Source: Cohnella sp. SGD-V74
Lineage (GTDB): Bacteria > Bacillota > Bacilli > Paenibacillales > Paenibacillaceae
DNA length: 64,000 nucleotides
Assembly (NCBI RefSeq): GCF_003001675.1
Contig: NZ_PVYW01000003.1
Span: 186,001 to 250,000, forward strand
Direction: 5' to 3'
Positions within the stretch are counted from its first letter, which is position 1. Each line of letters begins with the position of its first letter. Below, piece by piece: positions 1-7,667 of this stretch. Both the position numbers and the translations under genes were made by a program. Under the pieces are notes generated by a model, which had not been told where the DNA came from, did no database searches, and saw only the letters and a program-made list of their open reading frames with translations.

Positions 1-1603
1 CCTTGCCGTTGACGTCCTCGATCTTCACAATGCTGTGCGGCTCGTACAGCTTCCCGCCGTTGGCGAAAGCCGAGTAGGCCCGAGCCATCTGCAGCGGGGT
101 GACGCCGTGCGTAAGTCCGCCCAGCGCGATGGACAGGTTGCGATCTTCCGGTCCAAGCTCGATGCCGAGGTTTTTGGCAAACTTCAGTCCGTTGCCGATA
201 CCGATCTCGTTGAGCAGCCAGACGGCCGAGATGTTGCGCGATTCCTTGATCGCCTGACTCATCGGGATTGCGCCCAAATACTGATTGCGGTTGGAGTTGG
301 ACGGGCAGTAATCGCCGAAGCATTGCTTCACGTCCTGAACGATCGACCATGGGAAAAAGTCCCCGGACTCGAGCGCCGGCCCGTAATCGATAATCGGCTT
401 GAACGACGAACCCGGCTGCCGTTGCTTGACTGCGCGGTTCCAGCCTTGTGCTTCGTAGTCTCTGCCGCCGACCATCGCCACGAGCGAGCCGTCGTACTGG
501 TTCATAATGACCATCGCGCCCTGAACTTTCTGGTCGTCCACGCTCTTCTCGAAGCGCTCGTCGTTGGCGAATTCCTGCTCCGCGATCGCTTGCGCCTTCG
601 TATCGATCGTAGTCGTAATGATGTAGCCGGCGCTGCGCAGCTCCTCCTCGGTGAGATTCGTCTTCTCCTGAGCTTCATCAAGCACGTAATCGAGGAACGC
701 CAAATATTTTTGGTCAACCTTGCTCGCCTTGGACGGCTTATAGACTTGTTTGGCCGCGGCTTCCTTTTCCTTCTCGCTAATAAGTCCCTGATCGTACATC
801 AGCTTCAGCACGACCGCGCGCCGTTCCATCGATTTCTCCGGATTGCGGATCGGGTTGTACGTGTTCGGAGCCTTCGGCATGCCGGCCAGCGTGGCGATCT
901 GCCACAGCTCCAGATCCTCCAGATTTTCCACGTCGAAATAGTACTTGGCCGCCGTCTTGATGCCGTATTGGCCTTTGCCGAAGTAAATCCGGTTCAAGTA
1001 CAGCTCCAAAATTTCCGGCTTCGTCATCTTCTGCTCCAGCGCGAGCGCGATGGACGCTTCCGTGCCTTTGCGGAACAGCGTCTTGTCCGCGTTCAGGAAC
1101 AGGTTCTTGGCAAGCTGCTGCGTAATCGTGCTGGCGCCTTCGACCGCGCTGCGGGCGATCACGTCCTTGACGAGCGCGCGTCCGATGCCGAGCAGATCGA
1201 CGCCGTTATGGTCGTAGAAACGCTTGTCCTCGGTGGCGACGAACGCGTCCTGCACGAGCTTCGGAATTTCCCCGATCGGCGCGAACTCCCGGTTGCCTTC
1301 ATGGTTGTACAGCTTGGCCACTTCGTTGCCATTGCGATCGACGACGATCGATGCCTTATCCAGATTCAATTTGTTGATATTGGCGTTAAGAATGCGTTCC
1401 CCGTTCAAAATAACGAGCAAGTAACCGACGACCGCGCACACGATCGCAATCAGGGCGATGAAAAACAGCCATACGAGCGCGAGCTTCTTTCTTCCCTTGC
1501 GGGGACGCTTGCCTTTTCCATTCCCGTTGCCCTTGCCTTTGCTGCCGGTCTTGCCGCCTCTCTCCATGCTGCCCGATCGGCTTGGAACTGTCGGATGGTT
1601 CAT
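1..1603 (-). CDS. Penicillin-binding protein 1A (class A PBP), C-terminus cut by window edge
   Basis: Bifunctional peptidoglycan glycosyltransferase/transpeptidase anchored in the cytoplasmic membrane. About 534 residues are visible. A Lys/Gly-rich cytoplasmic tail (1–40) is followed by one membrane segment (about 41–66). The GT51 domain has the ATEDKRFYDHNGVD motif (catalytic Glu near 125) and VEGASTITQQLAKNLF (about 154–169). The transpeptidase domain starts after about residue 300 and has the active-site SxxK as PGSSFKP (about 395–400). The rest lies beyond position 1. The ATG at 1603 follows a GGGGAG ribosome site. Family assignment is firm; the exact paralogue name (ponA, pbp) cannot be settled from a partial gene. 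Confidence 0.93.
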   Translation of the reverse strand, partial: MNHPTVPSRSGSMERGGKTGSKGKGNGNGKGKRPRKGRKKLALVWLFFIALIAIVCAVVGYLLVILNGERILNANINKLNLDKASIVVDRNGNEVAKLYNHEGNREFAPIGEIPKLVQDAFVATEDKRFYDHNGVDLLGIGRALVKDVIARSAVEGASTITQQLAKNLFLNADKTLFRKGTEASIALALEQKMTKPEILELYLNRIYFGKGQYGIKTAAKYYFDVENLEDLELWQIATLAGMPKAPNTYNPIRNPEKSMERRAVVLKLMYDQGLISEKEKEAAAKQVYKPSKASKVDQKYLAFLDYVLDEAQEKTNLTEEELRSAGYIITTTIDTKAQAIAEQEFANDERFEKSVDDQKVQGAMVIMNQYDGSLVAMVGGRDYEAQGWNRAVKQRQPGSSFKPIIDYGPALESGDFFPWSIVQDVKQCFGDYCPSNSNRNQYLGAIPMSQAIKESRNISAVWLLNEIGIGNGLKFAKNLGIELGPEDRNLSIALGGLTHGVTPLQMARAYSAFANGGKLYEPHSIVKIEDVNGK

Positions 1604-1632
1604 CTGTGTCTCCCCTTCTATCCGTTTCTCTC

Positions 1633-1838
1633 TCTACATAGGTTGAACCTGTGGTCAGAAGTCCATTACATTCCGAAAGGAATGGCTTTGCCGGCTTCAG
1701 ACAGGTTGTTTTGAGTTTCTTCGATCGATAAGACCTATATAGGCAAGAAACTCAAAGCCAAAACTCGCGGACAAAACCATTTCCTTTCTCCATTGCATTG
1801 GGTTTTGTGATACAGCTTCGGTTCAACCTGTATAGTCT
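1633..1838. repeat. 206-bp imperfect palindrome upstream of the PBP gene
   Basis: The two halves are imperfect reverse complements around about 1736. The outer arms are ACATAGGTTGAACC (from 1637) and GGTTCAACCTGTATAG (from 1820). Further in, CATTCCGAAAGGAATGG pairs with CCATTTCCTTTCTCC. The inner arms are TTGAGTTTCTT (1711–1721) and AAGAAACTCAA (1744–1754). There is no coding potential. The layout suggests a MITE-like or otherwise mobile palindrome, or a long cruciform in the leader of the PBP gene. The origin is inferred. Confidence 0.55.
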
Positions 1839-1857
1839 CTAATCTGCCCAGCTTTTA

Positions 1858-2060
1858 GAGGTTGTTCAAAAAGTCCGCTTTTGATCACGAAGCATCCCAG
1901 GAAGTAGACTCGACATCGAATCTTGAATTCAGCCGTCTCTTCCGGTGCTCACGTAGCTTCCACTACGCTTTACTAGCGTTCCTCATCAACGGTCTTCATC
2001 CAATCTTCTTGGTGCTGAAAACCGAACTTGTTGAACTCTCACTATAAAGAAAGAACAACC
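1858..2060. repeat. About 200-bp non-coding element bounded by GGTTGTTC/GAACAACC
   Basis: An 8-bp perfect inverted repeat, GGTTGTTC (1860–1867) and GAACAACC (2053–2060), bounds a non-coding stretch beginning GTTGTTCAAAAAGTCCG. Similar starts are familiar to me from dispersed intergenic elements in Paenibacillaceae, but I could not search for this. The right end overlaps the hfq terminator, so the short inverted repeat may be partly fortuitous. The 61-codon frame inside looks spurious. Confidence 0.35.
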
Positions 2061-2074
2061 CGGTTAGCGGGTTG
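2044..2074 (-). terminator. Rho-independent terminator after hfq
   Basis: On the minus strand a 7-bp stem CAACCCG/CGGGTTG with a 5-nt loop is followed by TTCTTTCTTT. It lies about 80 nt past the hfq stop and would end the mutS–hfq transcript. Confidence 0.7.
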
Positions 2075-2151
2075 CCCAAGTGCCGGCCTATTCTCTTAGA
2101 CGCGTATGGCTGGGGAAAAGTTTCACTCGACCTCGTCGCGAGGACGGCGGA

Positions 2152-2394
2152 TCAGTTGTCCGTTCCGCTGTCCTGCTGCATGAGGGAGACGTTGCGCTGA
2201 GGCATAAACGTGCTGATCGCATGCTTATACACCATTTGCTGGCGTCCCTCGCTGTCGATGACGATGGTGAAGTTGTCAAACGCGCGGACGATGCCGCGGA
2301 TTTGAAACCCGTTGGTCAAATAAACAGTGACCGGAATGCTGTCTTTGCGAAGTTGATTGAGAAAGGTATCCTGGATGTTAATGGACTTGTTCAT
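2152..2394 (-). CDS. hfq: RNA chaperone Hfq
   Basis: Sm-like hexameric RNA-binding protein of 80 residues, close to the 73 residues of B. subtilis Hfq. It begins [18 protein letters not shown] and carries Sm1 and Sm2 with [18 protein letters not shown] and the YKHAIS motif near the end of the core, followed by a short tail. I chose the ATG at 2394 because the conserved N-terminus starts there; an upstream in-frame start at 2433 would add 13 non-conserved residues. It follows miaA by 29 nt in the same direction, as in Bacillus, and is followed by a terminator. Confidence 0.95.
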   Translation of the reverse strand: MNKSINIQDTFLNQLRKDSIPVTVYLTNGFQIRGIVRAFDNFTIVIDSEGRQQMVYKHAISTFMPQRNVSLMQQDSGTDN

Positions 2395-2423
2395 TGGCCG
2401 TAAACCCCCATCGCCACTAATAT

Positions 2424-3419
2424 TTATGAACAAATATATTCAATATCAATCTGAAACTTTCCTGCTATTATAGCACATATCCTTTGGAAAAGGGCGCTGT
2501 TTTTTGCATCGCCGCCCACTTCCGCCCATTCGAGCCCCTGCATATGGCGAAACCAGCTTAACTGACGCTTCGCAAAATGCCTCGTATCCCGCTTAAGAAT
2601 CGTCACCGCATCCTCGTAAGAAGTCTCTCCTGCCAAGTAAGCGGCGATCTCCTTGTAGCCGAGTCCGCGCATCGATACGGAGCCTCGCGGCACGCCCGCG
2701 TCAAGCAATCCGCGCACTTCTTCCACCAGTCCGGCTTCCAGCATCAGATCGACCCTCGCGTCGATTCGCCTGTACAGCTCGTCCCGGTCCATCGTCAGCC
2801 CGATCAGGCACAGCTTGTAAGGCGATTTCTTCTCCTCGCCCCTGGATTGGCTCTGCGCTTCGGACAGCGGCTTGCCGGTCAGCTTGAACACCTCGAGCGC
2901 GCGGATAATCCGGCCCTCGTCGTTCGGGTGCAGCTTGGCCGCCGTGACCGGATCGACTTCCGCCAGCTTGCCGTGCAGCGCCTGCGCGCCTTTCTCGGCG
3001 GCGTACGCCCTCATCTCCGCCCGGTACGCCTCGTCCGCTCCGAAATCCTGGAAACGAAAGCCGTAGCAGACGGACTCCACATATAATCCCGTCCCCCCCA
3101 CGATAAACGGCAATCGGCCGCGACTGTGGATCTCCTTGATGGCATCGGTGCACAAGCTCTGAAACTCCGAAACGGAAAAAGGATGCTCCGGGTCGCGGAT
3201 GTCGATGAGATGGTGCGGCACGCCCTCCATCTCTTCCGGCCGCAGCTTGGCCGTCCCGATGTCCATTCCCCGGTATACCTGCATCGAATCGCCGCTGATG
3301 ATTTCCGCGTTCAGCGCCTTGGCCAGCTTCAGGCTGAGGGCGGTTTTGCCGACGGCGGTCGGCCCGACAAGCACGAGCAGCGGCGGACGCTTGTCTTCTT
3401 CTTCATTACTCAACGTCAA
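2424..3419 (-). CDS. miaA: tRNA dimethylallyltransferase MiaA
   Basis: Transfers a dimethylallyl group from DMAPP to N6 of A37 in tRNAs reading UNN codons. 331 residues, slightly longer than the usual 300–315. P-loop [11 protein letters not shown] is at about 18–28, [15 protein letters not shown] (substrate tRNA/DMAPP site) at about 44–58, and [10 protein letters not shown] in the middle. The C-terminal extension ends in a Cys-Ser. The start overlaps the end of the upstream methyltransferase gene by 14 nt, so the two are co-transcribed. The DMAPP donor links it to the nearby fni gene. Confidence 0.96.
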   Translation of the reverse strand: MTLSNEEEDKRPPLLVLVGPTAVGKTALSLKLAKALNAEIISGDSMQVYRGMDIGTAKLRPEEMEGVPHHLIDIRDPEHPFSVSEFQSLCTDAIKEIHSRGRLPFIVGGTGLYVESVCYGFRFQDFGADEAYRAEMRAYAAEKGAQALHGKLAEVDPVTAAKLHPNDEGRIIRALEVFKLTGKPLSEAQSQSRGEEKKSPYKLCLIGLTMDRDELYRRIDARVDLMLEAGLVEEVRGLLDAGVPRGSVSMRGLGYKEIAAYLAGETSYEDAVTILKRDTRHFAKRQLSWFRHMQGLEWAEVGGDAKNSALFQRICAIIAGKFQIDIEYICS

Positions 3420-4182
3420 TCACTCCGTATGCGACGGCGGACGAGGACGATTTGACCAGCCGGAAGCCGAGCTGCTCGAACCTCCCGCTGTCGCGATGGT
3501 CTTTAAGAACGACTTTGCTGCGGGCGACCCGCCGCGCCTCCCGGACGGATTCTTCCGTAAGCGGGCTGTGGGCGGCCCAGGCGCGCAGCGGGCTGATCGC
3601 GCTCGAAGCGGTCACCGGCTTCTCGAACATCGGATCGAAGTAGACGATGTCGGCGCTGTCGTCCGGCAAGCGAGAGAGCCATTCCTCGTAGCTGGCATGA
3701 ACGGCTTCGATGGCGCGCATCGCCCGATCGGCGTCGGCAATGCCCGTCTCGTACGTTCGCAGTCCCTCCCGCACGACGACATGCACCTTAAGCACCGCTT
3801 CCAGCGCCGTGACTTTGCCCGTTTCGCCCACCGCGTAGCTGAACATGAGAGAATCCGAGCATAGCCCCGCCGTGCAGTCGATCACCGTATCCCCCGCCTT
3901 GACGCCGGACACCTCCAGCAGCGTGTCCCGTCCTCCCGCCAGCAAGCCCTTGATTCTGACAAGCGCCATGCTCGGGTGAAAATAAAACGGCGGCTCCTCC
4001 CCGGCGATCAGCCTGATGTCCCTCGGGCCGACGACAAGCGCCTCTTGGTCTCCAGCCGCCGTCTGCAGCGAGCGAATCGTCCGCGTTCCTCTGGGCGCAT
4101 AAGCGCCTCCGAGTTCGGCCGCGAGCCGAACGGCCCGCTCAATCTCTTGGGCGGTCGGTCGCTGGGAAGTCGTTACGATCAA
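3406..4182 (-). CDS. Class I SAM-dependent methyltransferase, RsmJ-like
   Basis: 258 residues. The SAM motif I is VIDCTAGLCSDSLMFSYAVG and the catalytic-loop motif is DIVYFDPMFEKP, which matches the DPMFP loop of the RsmJ (DUF548, 16S rRNA m2G1516) family. Firmicute members next to mutL/miaA are usually annotated only as methyltransferases, so the exact target is uncertain. The gene starts inside mutL's last codons (ATGA overlap at 4179–4182) and overlaps miaA, so it belongs to the mutL–hfq operon. Confidence 0.8.
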   Translation of the reverse strand: MIVTTSQRPTAQEIERAVRLAAELGGAYAPRGTRTIRSLQTAAGDQEALVVGPRDIRLIAGEEPPFYFHPSMALVRIKGLLAGGRDTLLEVSGVKAGDTVIDCTAGLCSDSLMFSYAVGETGKVTALEAVLKVHVVVREGLRTYETGIADADRAMRAIEAVHASYEEWLSRLPDDSADIVYFDPMFEKPVTASSAISPLRAWAAHSPLTEESVREARRVARSKVVLKDHRDSGRFEQLGFRLVKSSSSAVAYGVIDVE

Positions 4183-6206
4183 GACGTCACCCGCTTAAAC
4201 ATTTTCTCAAGCTCGTACGTGCTGAAGCTGACGACGATCGGCCTTCCGTGCGGGCAGGTGTAAGGCTGCTTGCACGCGGCCAGCCGCTCGAGCAGCTTCT
4301 CGCCGGATTCCCTCGTCAGCGCCTGATTGGCTTTGATCGACGCCTTGCACGAGCACATGATCGCCGCTTTCTCCCGCAGCACGCGCAGATCGACGCTTTT
4401 CTCCTCGATGATCCATTCCGCCATCTCGCGAACGATCGCCGCTTCGTCGCCGGACGGGAACCAATGGGGCACCGCCCTTATGATAAAGGTATTGCCCCCG
4501 AAATCCTCCATATATACGCCCGCGCTCTCGAAAGCCGCAAGCCGTCCGCGCAGCACGGCGCATTCGTCCGGAGCGAACTCCAGCGTCACCGGGAGCAGCA
4601 GCTCCTGGCTCGCTTCCTCCGGCCGGCCGAATTTATCGTAATAGTACTCGTAGTGAATGCGCTCGTGAGCGGCGTGCTGGTCGATCAGATAAAGGCCGTT
4701 CGGATTCTGCGCGACGATATACGTACCGTGCAGCTGCCCGACCCAGCCGAGCTCCGGAAACTCCGGAACGGCGGGCCGAACGTCAGGCGCGGCGAACGCG
4801 CTCTTCCATACTTCGGACGGAATAGGATCGGCCGAGGCCGTCGCGGCCGGCCAAACGGTCGACGAGCGAGATTGCGGCTGGCTCGCCTGCGGCCGGTCGT
4901 ATCGGGAACCCGCCTGAGGTCCGGCGGAAGGAGCATTCCGCTCCGTCGACACCGGAGTGGACCGAGGCCCGTCCCCCGATGCCGGCGACGGGGGCGTCTG
5001 CCAGTCGTAAGCCGCCGCCGTCTCCTTGACGGAGACTTCGCCGGACTGCCGCTCCTCCGGTTCGCGTGAACGCTGCGAGGCATCTGCCGGCGGTTCCGGC
5101 AGCGGCGCTTGCGCCGGTTCGGCTTCCTCCCTTGCGGGCGGAAGCTGGAACCGGATCTGCTCCTGCACCCACACGTTCGTCTTCGGAGTCCGCACGGCCG
5201 CGCCCGACGGGATGTACGTCTGCGTGCTTAGCGCCTTCTTGATCGCGCTCTCCACGAAAGCGCGCAGCTCGGGCTCCTTGCTGAAGCGCACCTCCAGCTT
5301 GGCGGGATGAACGTTGACGTCCACGAGCGTCGGGTGCATCCGCAAGTCGAGCACGGCGAGCGGATAGCGATGCAGCGGCAGCAGCGTATGATAAGCCTGC
5401 AGCAGCGGCTGCATGACCGCCTGGCTGCGAACGTACCGCCCGTTGACGAGCACGGTCAGCGCGTTGCGGTTCGCCCTCGTCTCCGTCGGCATGGCGATCA
5501 GCCCGGAGATCGAATAGTCGGGATTTTCGTCCCTCACCTCGATCATCGCTTTCGCCGAAGCCGTTCCGTAGATCGCCGCCACCACCTGGCGAAGGTCGCC
5601 GGTTCCCGGCGTGCGCAGCAGCACGTTGCCGTTGTGCGAGAAAGTAAACGCGATATCCGGTCTGGCGAGCGCCTGCCGGTAGACGATATCGGACAAGTGA
5701 CCCAGCTCCGTCTGGATCGTCTTCATGTATTTCAGGCGAGCAGGCGTATTGTAGAAAATCTCTTTGACGACCATCTCCGTGCCCTTGGGCGCGTTCGTCT
5801 CGCGATTGGCGGCCACCGCGCCGGCCTCGATCTCGAGCAGGCTGCCCAGCCCGCTGTCGTCCGTCGCGCTGACGCACTTGACCTTGGCGACCGCCGCGAT
5901 ACTCGGCAGCGCCTCTCCTCGAAAGCCGAGCGTGGCGATCTGGAACAAGTCTTTGTCGGTCGATATTTTACTCGTGGCATGCCGCTGGAAAGCGATCAGC
6001 ATATCGTCCGGCTGAATGCCGCCGCCGTTGTCCGCTACCCGAAGCAGCTGCAAGCCGCCTTCCTCCGCGGATACGTCGATCCGGCTCGCGCCGGCGTCGA
6101 CGGCGTTCTCGATCAGCTCCTTCAGCACGGAAGCCGGCCGTTCGACGACCTCTCCCGCGGCAATCTGGTTCGCCAGATGTTCGTCGAGCGGGCGAATGAT
6201 TCCCAT
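4179..6206 (-). CDS. mutL: DNA mismatch repair endonuclease MutL
   Basis: 675 residues. N-terminal GHKL ATPase with ELIENAVDAGA, DNGGGI and GFRGEAL motifs (about 30–100), a central transducer domain, then a Pro/Ser/Glu-rich linker (about 345–485). The C-terminal domain has the endonuclease motif DQHAAHERIHYE plus CSCKASIKAN and the terminal CPHGRP zinc/beta-clamp region, as in nicking MutL of organisms lacking Dam methylation. It acts with MutS encoded upstream; an S41 protease gene separates the two. Confidence 0.97.
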   Translation of the reverse strand: MGIIRPLDEHLANQIAAGEVVERPASVLKELIENAVDAGASRIDVSAEEGGLQLLRVADNGGGIQPDDMLIAFQRHATSKISTDKDLFQIATLGFRGEALPSIAAVAKVKCVSATDDSGLGSLLEIEAGAVAANRETNAPKGTEMVVKEIFYNTPARLKYMKTIQTELGHLSDIVYRQALARPDIAFTFSHNGNVLLRTPGTGDLRQVVAAIYGTASAKAMIEVRDENPDYSISGLIAMPTETRANRNALTVLVNGRYVRSQAVMQPLLQAYHTLLPLHRYPLAVLDLRMHPTLVDVNVHPAKLEVRFSKEPELRAFVESAIKKALSTQTYIPSGAAVRTPKTNVWVQEQIRFQLPPAREEAEPAQAPLPEPPADASQRSREPEERQSGEVSVKETAAAYDWQTPPSPASGDGPRSTPVSTERNAPSAGPQAGSRYDRPQASQPQSRSSTVWPAATASADPIPSEVWKSAFAAPDVRPAVPEFPELGWVGQLHGTYIVAQNPNGLYLIDQHAAHERIHYEYYYDKFGRPEEASQELLLPVTLEFAPDECAVLRGRLAAFESAGVYMEDFGGNTFIIRAVPHWFPSGDEAAIVREMAEWIIEEKSVDLRVLREKAAIMCSCKASIKANQALTRESGEKLLERLAACKQPYTCPHGRPIVVSFSTYELEKMFKRVTS

Positions 6207-6245
6207 ACCGTCCTCCTCCTTTCCTTACCCTGTCCAGCTCTGCGA

Positions 6246-7667
6246 TTACCGCGATCCCAGCTTCAGCGTCTCGCCGGACGCCGAGAAAGTGACGCCTTTG
6301 AACCATTTCGCCAGCAGACGGACATCGATGCTCGTACGTCCGTCCTTGATTTTAACGCGGGAGTCGGTTGCCTTGATCGTCTCTTTCTGACTGCCTTTGG
6401 TCAGCGTATACGTGCGGCTCTTGGCGTCGTATGTCAGCTTGGCGCCTGCAATCTCGGTGCCGAGCTTCAAGTTGACATACCACAGATTGCCTTCCTTCCT
6501 CGCGGCGTCGGGCTGCGACATACGCACGCCGTTTAACGTCAGGATGCCCTTGTTCCAGCTGACGGCCAGCTTCGTGCCGCCGGCGAGGCGGAAAGCGCCA
6601 ATCAACTGCTCGGCGGCTCCGCTCACCGTCAGATCCGGAGTCAGGCCGACCTGGTCCACCTTTTTCCCCTTGGGGGTGTAGTATTCTTGAATCGTTACTT
6701 TCAGCACGCCGCCGCTCTTGAGCGGAATAAGCGACTGAACGACGCCTTTGCCGTAAGTCTTCGTGCCGACGAGCTGCCCAACGCCGTAATCCCGCAGCGC
6801 GCCCGACAGCAATTCCGATGCGCTTGCCGTGTTGCCGTTGACGAGCACGACGACCTCATACGGTCTTGACGTTCCGGAGATGGACAGCGGCTCGTCGTGT
6901 CCGTTGCGGTCTCTCATGTGCGCCAGTACGCCTTCCTTGACGAACAACCCGGCGACCTCTTGCGCAGCGCTGACATAGCCGCCGCCGTTGTTGCGCAAAT
7001 CGAGCACGAGCGAAGCAAGACCGTTCTTCTCGAGCTTCTCCAGCTCGCGCTTCACCTCTTTGCCGGCTTCGGAAGTAAAGCTGGTCAACGCCAAATAGCC
7101 GATGCCTTGATCAAGCATTTTGGTCGAAACGACCGGCACGTGCACCTGCTTGCGCGTAATCTTGAATTTGAGTTCCTTGCCGCTGCGGGACACCGTAAGC
7201 GCCACGACCGTTCCTTCCTCGCCGCGAAGCTCCTTCTGAATGTCGGCCATCGTTTTTCCTGCGAACGACTTCCCGTCCGCGGCGACGAGCAGATCGCCCG
7301 CCAGAATGCCGACCGACGATGCCGGACTGTCCGCGATCACGTCCTCGACGTAGATTTTCCCCTTCTCTTCCATCATAACGATGCCGATGCCGACGAACGT
7401 CTGCTCCAGTTCAGAGCTGTAGGCCTTCCATTCCTGGTCGTCAAAATACTGCGTGTACGGATCGTCCAGAGAGTCGACCATCTCGTCGATTTCCTTGTCC
7501 GCCAGCGCCGAATCGTCCGGACTTTTCAGATGATACTGCTCGAGCAGCCCCCTGACTTCCTCAACCTGTTGGGCGCTTGCGCCAAGAGCTGCGGGAACAT
7601 ATGCGAAAAATAACGAGAACGTTAGCAGAAGTACGATGGAATGCTTGATTTTCCTGATCAGGTTCAT
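6246..7667 (-). CDS. S41 family (CtpA-like) carboxyl-terminal processing protease
   Basis: 473 residues, exported by a signal peptide (MNLIRKIKHSIVLLLTFSLF, then a hydrophobic stretch to about 30). A PDZ domain (about 100–190, with GIGIVMM and GDLLVAADGK) precedes the S41 catalytic core with Ser in GNTASASELLSGAL and Lys in GKTYGKGVVQS. The last about 110 residues resemble the copper-amine-oxidase N-like repeat of Paenibacillus envelope proteins (DVRLLAKWFKGV). The ATG at 7667 overlaps the mutS stop as ATGA and has a GGGGGAG ribosome site; a longer frame to 8012 is only antisense-like sequence inside mutS. A protease wedged between mutS and mutL is probably carried by transcription rather than linked to repair. 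Confidence 0.9.
   Translation of the reverse strand: MNLIRKIKHSIVLLLTFSLFFAYVPAALGASAQQVEEVRGLLEQYHLKSPDDSALADKEIDEMVDSLDDPYTQYFDDQEWKAYSSELEQTFVGIGIVMMEEKGKIYVEDVIADSPASSVGILAGDLLVAADGKSFAGKTMADIQKELRGEEGTVVALTVSRSGKELKFKITRKQVHVPVVSTKMLDQGIGYLALTSFTSEAGKEVKRELEKLEKNGLASLVLDLRNNGGGYVSAAQEVAGLFVKEGVLAHMRDRNGHDEPLSISGTSRPYEVVVLVNGNTASASELLSGALRDYGVGQLVGTKTYGKGVVQSLIPLKSGGVLKVTIQEYYTPKGKKVDQVGLTPDLTVSGAAEQLIGAFRLAGGTKLAVSWNKGILTLNGVRMSQPDAARKEGNLWYVNLKLGTEIAGAKLTYDAKSRTYTLTKGSQKETIKATDSRVKIKDGRTSIDVRLLAKWFKGVTFSASGETLKLGSR

Noticed and set aside
35..1714. 559-codon plus-strand frame
   Set aside because: Antisense to the PBP gene and lacks any recognisable domain.
1862..2047. 61-codon frame inside the repeat element
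   Set aside because: Lies in a non-coding repeat and lacks a ribosome site.
5307..6536. 409-codon plus-strand frame
   Set aside because: Antisense to mutL and the S41 protease gene.
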